This document shows, in pieces, positions 1-7,388 of a DNA stretch of 12,581 bases. How positions within the stretch are numbered: the first letter of the stretch is position 1; each line of letters opens with the position of its first letter. This DNA is from Treponema sp. (GTDB lineage Bacteria > Spirochaetota > Spirochaetia > Treponematales > Breznakiellaceae). Position numbers and translations under genes: made by a program. The notes under the pieces are model-generated. The model was not told the origin of the DNA. It made no database searches and saw nothing but the letters and a program-made list of their open reading frames with translations. The DNA lies in contig JAISAN010000138.1 in NCBI GenBank assembly GCA_031266635.1, positions 1 through 12,581 of the forward strand. The letters are read 5' to 3'.

Positions 1-1166
1 GGGCCCGAGGCCCGGATGATTTTTTCATCCACGCAGTAGGCGAAACGGAGCCAGCCGGGTTTGCCGAAACCCGCGCCGGGGACGCCGAGGATCAGGTGTT
101 TTTTCAGGTGATCCGTAAAAGCCCCGTCAGCGGGGGCTTCGGCCGGATTTTTCCGGGGAGGAACCTGGCAAAACAGATAAAAAGCCCCTTCGGGCTCGGC
201 ATAGCTGATCCCCGCGGCATCCAGAACCTGCTTGAAGGCGTCCCGCCGCCGGGCGTAAATGTCTACATCCACCCGGGCATACATCAGTTCCGCCACGATC
301 CGCTGCATCAGGGCCGGGGCGTTCACAAAGCCAAGGATCCGGGTGGCGTAGATCAGGCCGTTTATGAGGTCTTCCTTGCCGCTCATATCCGGGGAAACCG
401 CGATATAACCGATCCGCTCGCCGGGAAGGGAAAGGCTTTTGGAGTAGGAGTTCACCACTATGGATTCCCGGTAGGCCCGGAGAATGGGGGGCGCTTCCAC
501 GCCGTAGACGATTTCCCGGTAGGGTTCATCAGAAACCAAACAGGGAAAGCGGCCGGCTGCTTTGCCGTGGGATACCAGCAGTTCCGCCAGCGCGGCAATG
601 GCCGCCGCCGGATACACCCGGCCCGTGGGGTTATGGGGGGAATTGATCAGCACCGCCGCGGTTTTTGGGGAAAGCCGGGCCTTAATGGCCGCCATATCCA
701 GGCTGAAATCCGGCAGGGCCTCAACTTCCACCAGGCGGCCCCCGTGGTTCGCCACATAATGCCGGTACTCCATAAAATAGGGCCGGGAAACAATCACCTC
801 GTCGCCGGGGTTGAGGATCGTCTTGAACACCACATTCAGGCCGCCGGCGGCCCCTACCGCCATGACAAGGTGGGAACCGTCCAGGGAAACCCCCTGTTCG
901 CGGGATACCTTTTGGGCCAGCGCCTCCCGGACTTCGGGGTACCCGGCGTTGGGCATATAGCCGTGGGAGCCTTTTTTATCCTCTTTGGCGAGCCGGAGAA
1001 ACACCCGGTGAAAGGCCGGGGGCGGCTCAATATCGGGGTTGCCGATGGAAAAATCAAACACCTTGCCGGCGCCGTACTGTTTTTTCAAAAGGTTCCCTTC
1101 CTCAAACATCTTCCTGATCAGGGAAGAAGAACCGAGGGCCTCTCGTATGTTTTCCGCAACAGCCAA
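1..1166 (-). CDS. PLP-dependent aspartate-type aminotransferase (3' end beyond window)
   Basis: A class I/II, fold-type I aminotransferase. These enzymes move an amino group between an amino acid such as aspartate and a 2-oxo acid, using pyridoxal phosphate in the cytoplasm. I translated 388 whole codons by hand. Visible family residues are the phosphate-binding GAAGGLN (about 105-111), NSPHNPTG with Asn179, SDEPY with Asp213 and Tyr216, SYSKSLSLPGER with the Schiff-base Lys243, and GWLRFAY with substrate-carboxylate Arg374. Family members are about 390-400 aa, so probably only a few C-terminal residues lie off the left edge. The start is TTG at 1166-1164, with a perfect AGGAGG (1172-1177) 5 nt upstream; the frame is closed upstream by the thrA stop codon, and no ATG fits. 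It lies 30 nt after thrA, which suggests co-transcription and supply of aspartate to ThrA. The exact substrate cannot be read from sequence, and other class I transaminases remain possible. Confidence 0.93.
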   Translation of the reverse strand, partial: MAVAENIREALGSSSLIRKMFEEGNLLKKQYGAGKVFDFSIGNPDIEPPPAFHRVFLRLAKEDKKGSHGYMPNAGYPEVREALAQKVSREQGVSLDGSHLVMAVGAAGGLNVVFKTILNPGDEVIVSRPYFMEYRHYVANHGGRLVEVEALPDFSLDMAAIKARLSPKTAAVLINSPHNPTGRVYPAAAIAALAELLVSHGKAAGRFPCLVSDEPYREIVYGVEAPPILRAYRESIVVNSYSKSLSLPGERIGYIAVSPDMSGKEDLINGLIYATRILGFVNAPALMQRIVAELMYARVDVDIYARRRDAFKQVLDAAGISYAEPEGAFYLFCQVPPRKNPAEAPADGAFTDHLKKHLILGVPGAGFGKPGWLRFAYCVDEKIIRASG

Positions 1167-1177
1167 AAAAACCTCCT

Positions 1178-1194
1178 TTTGGTGCCAGGCACCC
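1178..1194 (-). repeat. 17-bp palindromic element, copy 1 (after thrA stop)
   Basis: Read on the minus strand this is GGGTGCCTGGCACCAAA, beginning 2 nt after the thrA TAA and ending at the start of the AGGAGG ribosome-binding site of the aminotransferase. Its core GGTGCC-T-GGCACC is a perfect 13-bp palindrome. In RNA it could form GGUGC/GCACC with a 3-nt loop. It matches copy 2 at 7372-7388 at every position except the central base. No U-tract follows directly, so a classical terminator is unlikely. It could affect translation of the next gene because it abuts the ribosome-binding site. Its function is unknown to me. Confidence 0.8.
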
Positions 1195-1196
1195 TT

Positions 1197-3704
1197 TTAC
1201 ACCAGCGTCTTTGCCAGCCGCACAATATCGGCGAAAATTCCCCCGGCGGTAACCTGGGCGCCCGCGCCGGGGCCCTTAATCACCATAGGCAGGGCGGAAT
1301 AGCGGTCGGTGGTGATCACCACAATATTATCGGAATCGGTGAGGGAGCGGAAGGGACTGCCCGCCGCCTCGGCCCGGAGGGAGATTTTGGCGGAACCTTC
1401 CTCCACCACGGCGACATACCGGAGGACCTTCCCTTCCGCGGCGGCGGCGGCCCGGCGTTTTTCAAAGGCCCCGTCGGATTTTTCCAGTTCCGCGAAAAAA
1501 GCGTCCACATCCCGGGCCTTAAAACAGGAAGGCGGCAGGATCGGCTCAATGGCAACCTGGGAAAATTCCAGGGCCATACCGCATTCCCGCGCCAGAATCA
1601 GCGCCTTCCGGGCGGCATCCATGGCGTTAAGATCGTCCCTGGGGTCCGGCTCGGTATAACCTTTGGCCCTGGCTTCCCGGACCAGCGCGGAAAAGGGCTT
1701 TGATCCATCGTAGTTATTGAAAATAAAGCTTAAGGTTCCCGACAGAACCGCTTCAATCCGGCGGACCCGGTCCCCGGAAAGCGACAGGTCCCGGAGGGTG
1801 GAAATCACCGGAAGCCCGGCGCAGACGGTGGTTTCGTAGAGGTAGGGAATGCCCCGGTCCCGGGAATAGCCGGTCAGTTCCCGGTAGTAGTCCAGGGAAC
1901 CGGCGTTGGCCCGTTTATTGGGAGTTACAATGGCTATGGCGGACTGGAGGATGCCGCCGTAAGACTCCGAGACTTCCCCGCTGGGGGTACAATCGCAAAA
2001 GACCATGTTGGGGAGGTTAAACGCCTTCATCCGCTCGATAAACAGGGGCAGGGAAAAGGCTTCCGTTTTGAGGGAGGAGGGCTCGGCGGCCTTTCCGCTT
2101 TCCCGGGGGGCGCCGTTTTTGAGCAGGGCCTTCACCTTTTTGGGGTCCAGCCCCTCCCGGCGGAAGCTCATGTTCCGGGAATTGGCGGCCCCCACCAGGT
2201 TGATGCAGATCTGGTGTTTTTCCACCAGGGTCTCCCGGTGGGAGGCGATTTGATCCAGCAGGGTGCCGCCGATAAGCCCGGCGCCCAAAAGAAAGAGGTT
2301 CACCGACCGGACCCCGGAAAGAAAAAACGCCTCGTGGACGGCATTCAGGGCCTTGGCCTCATCCTGCCGGGGAATTACCGCGGAAATATTCAGTTCCGAT
2401 GAGCCCTGGGCAATAGCCACTACGTTGATCCCGTTCCGGCCCAGGGCATGGAAGACCTTCCCCGAAATGCCGGAGGTGCTTTTCATATTGGAACCCACTA
2501 CGGCAATGATCGACAGGTCCTTTTCCGTTACCGGGGCGTCAATAGTACCGGAGCGGATCTCCCGGTCAAATTCATCCCGGACAGCGGCTTCGGCGCTCCG
2601 GGCGTCTCCGGGGAGGACGGCGAAGCAGATTGAATATTCACTGGAACTTTGGGTAATAAGGATGATGCTGATTCCCCGGCGGGCCAGGGCGCCGAAGAGC
2701 CGGGAGGAAAAGCCCGCTACCCCCACCATACCGGACCCCTGAAAGCGGATCAGGGCCACGTGGTTTATGGAACTGACGCCCCGGATCGGATAGGAGCCCG
2801 GAACGGCGTTTTCCCGGATCCGGGTGCCGCCCCCTTCCGGCCGGAAGGTATTACGGATTCTGATGGGGACGCCCTGTTCCAGCGCGGGCTTGATGGTGGG
2901 GGGAAACAGCACTTTGGCGCCGAAGTGGGAAATTTCCATCGCTTCGGTGTAGGAGATTTCATCGATCCGGAAGGCGTTTTTCACCAGCCGGGGATCCGCC
3001 GTCAGGATGCCGTCCACATCGGTCCAGATTTCAAGCTCTTTGGCCCCCAGGGCGGCGGCAAAAATCGCGGCGGACAGATCCGATCCCCCCCGGCCCAGGG
3101 TGGCGGTGTGGCCTTCGGCGGTGGAACCGATAAAGCCCGTTACCACCTGAAGGGGCAGTTTGCCTTGGGGCCTGAAAAACGCGCGGATATTGGCAAAGGT
3201 CTCCTTCGGGAGAAAACGCGCGCCGCCGAAGGCGTCATCGGTTTTAACCAGAGGCCGGGCGTCAAGATACGAAGCCCCAATGCCGGAAGCGGCGAAAATG
3301 CGGGCCAGCAGGGCGGCGGAAAACCGCTCCCCGAAGCTCATCACTAAATCCAGGGTCCGGGCGGAAAGTTCCCCCAGGATGGCGATTCCGTCCAGAATAC
3401 GGTTCAATTCGGCAAAAGTATTGTTGAAATCCGCCGCCGCCTGTTTCCGGGCTTCCCCCTTGAGAAAGGCGTGCATCGTCTCTATATGCCGGTTTTTAAG
3501 GACCTCCGCCATGACCGCGAAGGTTTTGTCTCCCCCGGCGGCCCGGCGGCTGATGTCGATCAAACTGTCGGTAACACCGGAAAACGCGGAAACCACCACC
3601 GCCGGAACCTTGCCGGCATGCCCGGTATCGCTTAAGATCCCGATTATTTTACTAATTGCTTCAGGGCTTCCCACCGATGTGCCGCCAAACTTCAAAACCA
3701 GCAT
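1197..3704 (-). CDS. thrA: Bifunctional aspartokinase / homoserine dehydrogenase
   Basis: Catalyses the first and third steps from aspartate to threonine and methionine: ATP-dependent phosphorylation of aspartate and NAD(P)H reduction of aspartate semialdehyde to homoserine. The product is 835 aa, close to the roughly 820 aa of E. coli ThrA. Domains in order: aspartokinase with KFGGTSV at 5-11 and LGRGGSD near 203-209; two ACT-type regulatory segments at about 318-375 and 398-465; a homoserine dehydrogenase NAD(P)-binding loop GAGLIGG at 474-480; TPNKRAN at 594-600; and the dehydrogenase signature GYTEPDPRDD...MDAARK at 682-700, containing the expected catalytic Asp/Lys residues. The ACT segments imply end-product inhibition, with threonine the usual effector. 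The ATG at 3704 is chosen because AGGAG lies 6 nt upstream and the protein then starts MLVLKFGG as in the family; the reading frame stays open to a TTG at 3752. The aminotransferase follows, and the wecA-like gene diverges. Confidence 0.97.
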   Translation of the reverse strand: MLVLKFGGTSVGSPEAISKIIGILSDTGHAGKVPAVVVSAFSGVTDSLIDISRRAAGGDKTFAVMAEVLKNRHIETMHAFLKGEARKQAAADFNNTFAELNRILDGIAILGELSARTLDLVMSFGERFSAALLARIFAASGIGASYLDARPLVKTDDAFGGARFLPKETFANIRAFFRPQGKLPLQVVTGFIGSTAEGHTATLGRGGSDLSAAIFAAALGAKELEIWTDVDGILTADPRLVKNAFRIDEISYTEAMEISHFGAKVLFPPTIKPALEQGVPIRIRNTFRPEGGGTRIRENAVPGSYPIRGVSSINHVALIRFQGSGMVGVAGFSSRLFGALARRGISIILITQSSSEYSICFAVLPGDARSAEAAVRDEFDREIRSGTIDAPVTEKDLSIIAVVGSNMKSTSGISGKVFHALGRNGINVVAIAQGSSELNISAVIPRQDEAKALNAVHEAFFLSGVRSVNLFLLGAGLIGGTLLDQIASHRETLVEKHQICINLVGAANSRNMSFRREGLDPKKVKALLKNGAPRESGKAAEPSSLKTEAFSLPLFIERMKAFNLPNMVFCDCTPSGEVSESYGGILQSAIAIVTPNKRANAGSLDYYRELTGYSRDRGIPYLYETTVCAGLPVISTLRDLSLSGDRVRRIEAVLSGTLSFIFNNYDGSKPFSALVREARAKGYTEPDPRDDLNAMDAARKALILARECGMALEFSQVAIEPILPPSCFKARDVDAFFAELEKSDGAFEKRRAAAAAEGKVLRYVAVVEEGSAKISLRAEAAGSPFRSLTDSDNIVVITTDRYSALPMVIKGPGAGAQVTAGGIFADIVRLAKTLV

Positions 3705-3846
3705 AAACAACTCCTGAAAATTTACCTGAAAACCCGGCCGCTTCCCGAACAAGCCCCTAAAAACAGTTAAAAATACGGTTTATTTCCCGATAAAAACCCG
3801 CCGGGATTTTTAACGGAGCCTTAATACTACTATCTTTTTTCCATCT

Positions 3847-3875
3847 TTTATAGTACCATAAGGAGTCTTTTCCAA
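3847..3875 (-). promoter_or_regulatory. Predicted sigma70-type promoter of thrA
   Basis: On the minus strand, TTGGAA (3870-3875) is separated by exactly 17 nt from TATAAA (3847-3852). These match the -35 and -10 consensus at 4 of 6 and 5 of 6 positions. Transcription would start near 3840 and leave a leader of about 135 nt before the thrA ATG. I found no Thr- or Ile-rich leader peptide in that leader. The -35 box lies inside the inverted repeat at 3861-3901. A plus-strand TATAGT (3849-3854) overlaps this -10 and could serve the divergent wecA-like operon, but no good -35 accompanies it. Confidence 0.55.
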
Positions 3876-3901
3876 AAACTACAGTTTCGGGAAAGACTCT
3901 T
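3861..3901 (+). promoter_or_regulatory. Long imperfect hairpin in the divergent control region
   Basis: The arms AGGAGTCTTTTCC (3861-3873) and GGGAAAGACTCTT (3889-3901) pair over 13 bp. Inside them AAAC (3876-3879) pairs with GTTT (3884-3887) around a TACA loop, so nearly all 41 nt fold. The two imperfect pairs are G-U in plus-strand RNA but A-C in minus-strand RNA, which favours a structure in the leader of the plus-strand wecA-like operon. No U-tract follows, so it is not a standard terminator. If the plus transcript starts about 7 nt after TATAGT (3849-3854), the hairpin would be at its very 5' end. As DNA it overlaps the thrA -35 box and could also be an operator. The structure is directly visible; its role is inferred. 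Confidence 0.6.
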
Positions 3902-3949
3902 ACGAACACAACATTATGAAAAGGCCGCGGTAATTTGGGGGTATCGTAT

Positions 3950-5047
3950 ATGGTGGAAGCTGTAATTTTTTTCTTCGTGTCTTTCGTACTTTCAAGCGCA
4001 GCGGTATTCCTGGTACTTCGCCTTTCATTAAAATACTCCTGGTTTGATCATATTAACGAACGGAAAATTCATTCCGGGAATATTCCCCGCCTGGGGGGCA
4101 TCGGTTTTGCCACCGTGTTTATCCTGGTCGCCCTTTTCATCAACTTTTTTACCGGCGATCCGTCTTTGGGCCTGCGTTCCGTGCCGGTTTTTATCGCCAT
4201 GATTCTTATTTTGGCATCCGGGGCCTATGACGATTTCCGGCCCATGTCCTCCCGCTACAAGCTGGCGATCCAGATCATCGCCGCCCTTTGCGTAATCATC
4301 CCGGATTATACTTTTCACCGGCTTTTTTATTTCAAGAGCGGCATGGTATCCGATCTCAACTGGGTCCGGTATCCCCTGACCCTGCTTTGGATAGTCGGCT
4401 TAACCAACGCCATCAATTTTATTGACGGTATCGACGGCCTGGCGGGCGGGCTTTCGGCCCTGGCGGCCTTTACCTTTTCCGTGATGTCTTTTATATTCTC
4501 CGGGTACTCCGCCGCCGCCCTGTTCGGCCTTTGCCTGACCGGGGCCATCTGCGGTTTTCTGGTATTTAACGCCCCCTTCCCCAAGGCAAAGATATTTATG
4601 GGTGACGGAGGCAGCCAGTTCCTGGGCTTTACCCTGGCGCTGCTTCCCCTGATTGACAAACAGGACTCCGTAACGACCCTGCCCCTGTTCTACGCGGCGG
4701 CCGTTCTTGCCATCCCTATTTTTGATACCATCGCGGCGGTCTGGCGCCGTATCCGGGACAGGCGGCGGATTGACAGCCCGGATAAATCCCATCTTCACCA
4801 CAAGCTGATGAGGATGCACTTAAACGCCCAGGAAATAGATGTGATCATCTTTTGTTTCCAGATCGTCCTGGGAATCCTGGTTTACCTTTCCATACAGGCC
4901 CGAAGCTGGCTTTCCCTGGGGATCCTGGGTACGGCGTACCTGGTGATCCTCATTTTCTTTACGGTTATTCATTTTGTACACCGCCGGACGCTCATCCTTC
5001 TCAAAAATCAGGGCGCCGTGAACAGCGCAGGGACGGATACGGAATAG
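3950..5047 (+). CDS. WecA/TagO-type polyprenyl-phosphate sugar-1-phosphate transferase
   Basis: An integral membrane enzyme of glycosyltransferase family 4 (MraY/WecA superfamily). It transfers a sugar-1-phosphate, usually GlcNAc-1-P, from a UDP-sugar to undecaprenyl phosphate and so starts an envelope glycan. The 365-aa product has about ten hydrophobic segments and the expected cytosolic motifs: NERKIHSGNIPRLGG (36-50), the DD pair at 94-95, NAINFIDGIDG (153-163), MGDGGSQFLG (217-226) and HLHH (281-284). The HxHH motif points to WecA/TagO/WbcO-like enzymes rather than MraY of peptidoglycan synthesis. The ATG at 3950 is preferred because a G-run (3937-3941) lies about 8 nt upstream; an in-frame TTG at 3935 is the alternative. 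It is the first gene of an operon with a cysteine desulfurase and thiI, starting 2 nt before the next gene. Its partners do not indicate which glycan it primes. Confidence 0.93.
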   Translation: MVEAVIFFFVSFVLSSAAVFLVLRLSLKYSWFDHINERKIHSGNIPRLGGIGFATVFILVALFINFFTGDPSLGLRSVPVFIAMILILASGAYDDFRPMSSRYKLAIQIIAALCVIIPDYTFHRLFYFKSGMVSDLNWVRYPLTLLWIVGLTNAINFIDGIDGLAGGLSALAAFTFSVMSFIFSGYSAAALFGLCLTGAICGFLVFNAPFPKAKIFMGDGGSQFLGFTLALLPLIDKQDSVTTLPLFYAAAVLAIPIFDTIAAVWRRIRDRRRIDSPDKSHLHHKLMRMHLNAQEIDVIIFCFQIVLGILVYLSIQARSWLSLGILGTAYLVILIFFTVIHFVHRRTLILLKNQGAVNSAGTDTE

Positions 5048-5049
5048 AT

Positions 5050-6201
5050 ATGGTTTCCGGCGAGAAATCCCCGGCCCGCCATTATTTTGACTGGGCCGCC
5101 ACCGCTATTCCCGTCCCCTCCCCGCCGGGTGGTTCTTTTGGGAATCCCTCTTCTCCCCACCAGGAAGGGCGCCTGGCCCGGGAAAGTCTGGAAGAGGCGC
5201 GGTCCCGGTGCGCCGCGGTTTTGGGCGTAGATCCCAAAACCATCTATTTTACCTCCGGCGGGACTGAATCCAACGCCATTGTTCTCTATTCCCATCTGCT
5301 TAACAAAAGCGGCGCCCGGCTCCTTGCCTCCGCGGTGGAACACGCATCGGTACGGGAAAATATCAGTATTCTGGAAGGGCTGGGAAAACCGGCCGCCATG
5401 ATCCCGGTGGACAGTTCCGGCAGGGTCAGCCCCGCCCTGCTGGACAAAACGCTGGAAAAACACCCCGACACCCGGTTTGCCGCGATTATGGCGGTGAATA
5501 ACGAGATCGGAACGGTGATGGATATGGCCGCGCTGAGCCGTGTTTTACGCGGCCGGGGGGGAGCGCCTATCCACCTTCATTGCGATATGGTCCAGGCCGC
5601 GGGCAAGGTCCCCGTTGATATTTCCGGCTGGGACCTGGATTCCGCCTCTTTAAGCGCCCACAAGCTGGGAGGCCCCCGGGGGATCGGCCTGCTGTATCTG
5701 CGCCGGCCCCTGAAAAGCATCTACGCCGGAGGAGGCCAGGAAAAGGGAATCCGGCCGGGAACGGAAAATACCGCCGGAGCCCTGGCCCTGGCGGCCTGTC
5801 TGGAAACCCATGCCTCCCCGGAACCGCTGCAAAGCGAATACGCGGCGGCTTCCCGGCGCTGGGAAAAATTGATCCGGGCCTTACAGTCCCTGGAACGCTG
5901 CTCCCTGATCCCCCATGACCGGCCCGCCGGGGGGGAGATATTTTCTCCCTATATTCTCCAGGCCTCCTTCGACGGCATTCCCGGGGAAGTGATGGTCAGG
6001 GCCCTGGACGATCTGGGCTTCGCGGTTTCCACCGGTTCCGCCTGTTCTTCCGCCTCCCCCGAGCGTCCGGTATTGCAGGCCCTGGGAATACAGTCCAAAC
6101 AGAGCCTGGAAGGAATCCGCATTTCCCAGGGCTGGTCAACCACCGATGAGGAAATAGAACTTCTCCTCCAGGCCCTGAGGGAAGTCCTTTTGTTTCTCTA
6201 A
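5050..6201 (+). CDS. Cysteine desulfurase, NifS/IscS family
   Basis: A PLP enzyme that removes sulfur from L-cysteine, holds it as a persulfide on its own cysteine and passes it to acceptors. The 383-aa product shows TSGGTESN (68-75), EHAS with catalytic-type His98, VNNEIGTV (149-156), the CDMVQAAGK segment (178-186), SAHK with PLP Lys205, GGGQEKGIRPGTEN (227-240) and STGSACSSAS with active-site Cys332. The usual N-terminal LDNAATT reads FDWAATA here. The ATG at 5050, 2 nt after the upstream stop, has only a weak ribosome-binding site, so coupling to the upstream gene is likely. The reading frame stays open back to 4852, but that part overlaps the transferase gene and lacks family sequence. 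Its TAA is followed immediately by the thiI ATG, so the likely acceptor is ThiI, as in the known NifZ-ThiI pairing of Bacillus. A general Fe-S cluster role cannot be excluded. Confidence 0.95.
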   Translation: MVSGEKSPARHYFDWAATAIPVPSPPGGSFGNPSSPHQEGRLARESLEEARSRCAAVLGVDPKTIYFTSGGTESNAIVLYSHLLNKSGARLLASAVEHASVRENISILEGLGKPAAMIPVDSSGRVSPALLDKTLEKHPDTRFAAIMAVNNEIGTVMDMAALSRVLRGRGGAPIHLHCDMVQAAGKVPVDISGWDLDSASLSAHKLGGPRGIGLLYLRRPLKSIYAGGGQEKGIRPGTENTAGALALAACLETHASPEPLQSEYAAASRRWEKLIRALQSLERCSLIPHDRPAGGEIFSPYILQASFDGIPGEVMVRALDDLGFAVSTGSACSSASPERPVLQALGIQSKQSLEGIRISQGWSTTDEEIELLLQALREVLLFL

Positions 6202-7368
6202 ATGATCACCTATCTGCTAAAACCCGGAGAATTGACCCTCAAGGGGGGAAACCGGGAAAATTTCGAGGGAATTCTCAAGCGGAACCTGATGAAAATGCTC
6301 CGCGTATACCAGGCCAGGGTTGAAATCCGGTCCGGCCGTTTTTTTGTGTACTGCCCGGAAGAGGACAGCGCCGGAGTGGAAGAAGCCCTGGGCCGCCTTA
6401 TGGGTATATCCGGCTGGGCCAGGACCCGGCAATGCGAAAAAACCGGGGCGGCGGTTCTGGCGGCGGTGGCGGAAGAAGGGAAAAAATTGCGGGAAGCCGG
6501 GCTCCGGACTTTCAAGATCGAGGCCCGGCGGACCGACAAAAGTTTCCCCCTGGATTCCTACGGTATCCGCTGCGCCGGAGGAAACGCTGTGCTGGAAGCG
6601 GTTCCCGGCCTGACGGTGGATGTCAAAAACCCCCAGGGGATCATCAATGTGGAAATCCGGGAAAAGGCATATATCTACGGCAACACCCGGCGGGGGCTTC
6701 AGGGCCTGCCCCTTGGGACTGCCGGCCGGGGGCTCCTCCTCCTTTCGGGGGGCATTGATTCCCCGGTGGCGGGTTTTATGATGGCCTCCCGGGGCATGGG
6801 AATAGACGCGGTATATTTCCATGCCTGGCCGTATACCTCCGAAGAGGCCCGCCAAAAAGTTATCCGCCTGGCGGAAATTGTCGGCCGTTATACCCTGGGC
6901 ATCCGGCTTCATACGGTGGGATTCACGGGGGTACAAAAACGGATTAAAGAACGGGCCCCCCTGCCCTGGACTACGGTTCTGCTTCGGATGGCCATGATGG
7001 AATGCGCGGAAAAAATCGCCCTGGCGGCCAAAGCAAAATGCCTTATCACCGGGGAAAGTCTTTCCCAGGTGGCAAGTCAAACGATTGAAAATTTAATCTG
7101 CACCCAAAGCCGGATAAAACTTCCGGTTTTACGGCCCCTCATCGGCACGGATAAGGACAGCATTATCCGAAAAGCGGAAGCAATCGGCACCTATACAACA
7201 TCGATCCTTCCCTACGAGGACTGCTGCGTTCTCTTTAGCCCGCCCCACCCCGTTCTGCGGGGGAGCGCCGAAGAAGCGGGCAAACTGTATGAATCTTTGG
7301 AAGCCGGCCCCTTGATACAGGAGGCCCTTGCGGCGGCGGCGGTGGAAAAATGCGGCTTCCCTGAATGA
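6202..7368 (+). CDS. thiI: tRNA 4-thiouridine synthase ThiI, form without rhodanese domain
   Basis: Adenylates U8 of tRNA and replaces its oxygen with sulfur to give 4-thiouridine; in some bacteria ThiI also contributes sulfur to thiamin thiazole. The 388-aa protein has an N-terminal ferredoxin-like region followed by THUMP (about 60-165, with FKIEARRTDKSFPLDSYG), then the PP-loop ATPase with SGGIDS (182-187), GESLSQVASQT (284-294) and PYEDCC (337-342). It ends soon afterwards and so lacks the C-terminal rhodanese domain of the 482-aa E. coli protein, which carries the persulfide cysteine there. Short ThiI proteins of this kind take sulfur from a dedicated cysteine desulfurase, which matches the gene directly upstream (TAA then ATG with no gap). 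It is the last gene of the plus-strand operon and converges on the hemerythrin gene with 20 nt between stop codons. Confidence 0.96.
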   Translation: MITYLLKPGELTLKGGNRENFEGILKRNLMKMLRVYQARVEIRSGRFFVYCPEEDSAGVEEALGRLMGISGWARTRQCEKTGAAVLAAVAEEGKKLREAGLRTFKIEARRTDKSFPLDSYGIRCAGGNAVLEAVPGLTVDVKNPQGIINVEIREKAYIYGNTRRGLQGLPLGTAGRGLLLLSGGIDSPVAGFMMASRGMGIDAVYFHAWPYTSEEARQKVIRLAEIVGRYTLGIRLHTVGFTGVQKRIKERAPLPWTTVLLRMAMMECAEKIALAAKAKCLITGESLSQVASQTIENLICTQSRIKLPVLRPLIGTDKDSIIRKAEAIGTYTTSILPYEDCCVLFSPPHPVLRGSAEEAGKLYESLEAGPLIQEALAAAAVEKCGFPE

Positions 7369-7371
7369 ACC

Positions 7372-7388
7372 GGGTGCCAGGCACCAAA
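7372..7388 (+). repeat. 17-bp palindromic element, copy 2 (after thiI stop)
   Basis: Reads GGGTGCCAGGCACCAAA on the plus strand, 3 nt after the thiI TGA. Its last base touches the reverse-strand stop codon of the hemerythrin gene (TTA at 7389-7391), so it occupies 17 of the 20 nt between two converging genes. It has the same 13-bp palindromic core as copy 1, with A instead of T at the centre when both are read in the direction of the preceding gene. A T-rich stretch (7389-7398) follows on the plus strand, so weak termination of thiI is possible, but the T-run is not adjacent to the stem. Confidence 0.8.

Noticed and set aside
96..1703. Long open frame of 535 codons on the plus strand, opposite the aminotransferase and thrA.
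   Set aside because: Both genes beneath it are unmistakable conserved enzymes. The frame crosses their gap, and its product is low-complexity Gly/Pro/His/Arg-rich with no recognisable motif, as expected from GC-rich codon bias.
3916..3933. Five-codon open frame (MKRPR) in the leader of the wecA-like gene.
   Set aside because: No ribosome-binding site precedes it, and such short frames arise easily by chance. It could be a regulatory upstream frame, but nothing else supports that.
6217..7080. Open frame of 287 codons on the minus strand, opposite thiI.
   Set aside because: Antisense shadow of thiI, with a Gly/Pro/Phe/His-rich composition, no domain and no ribosome-binding signal.
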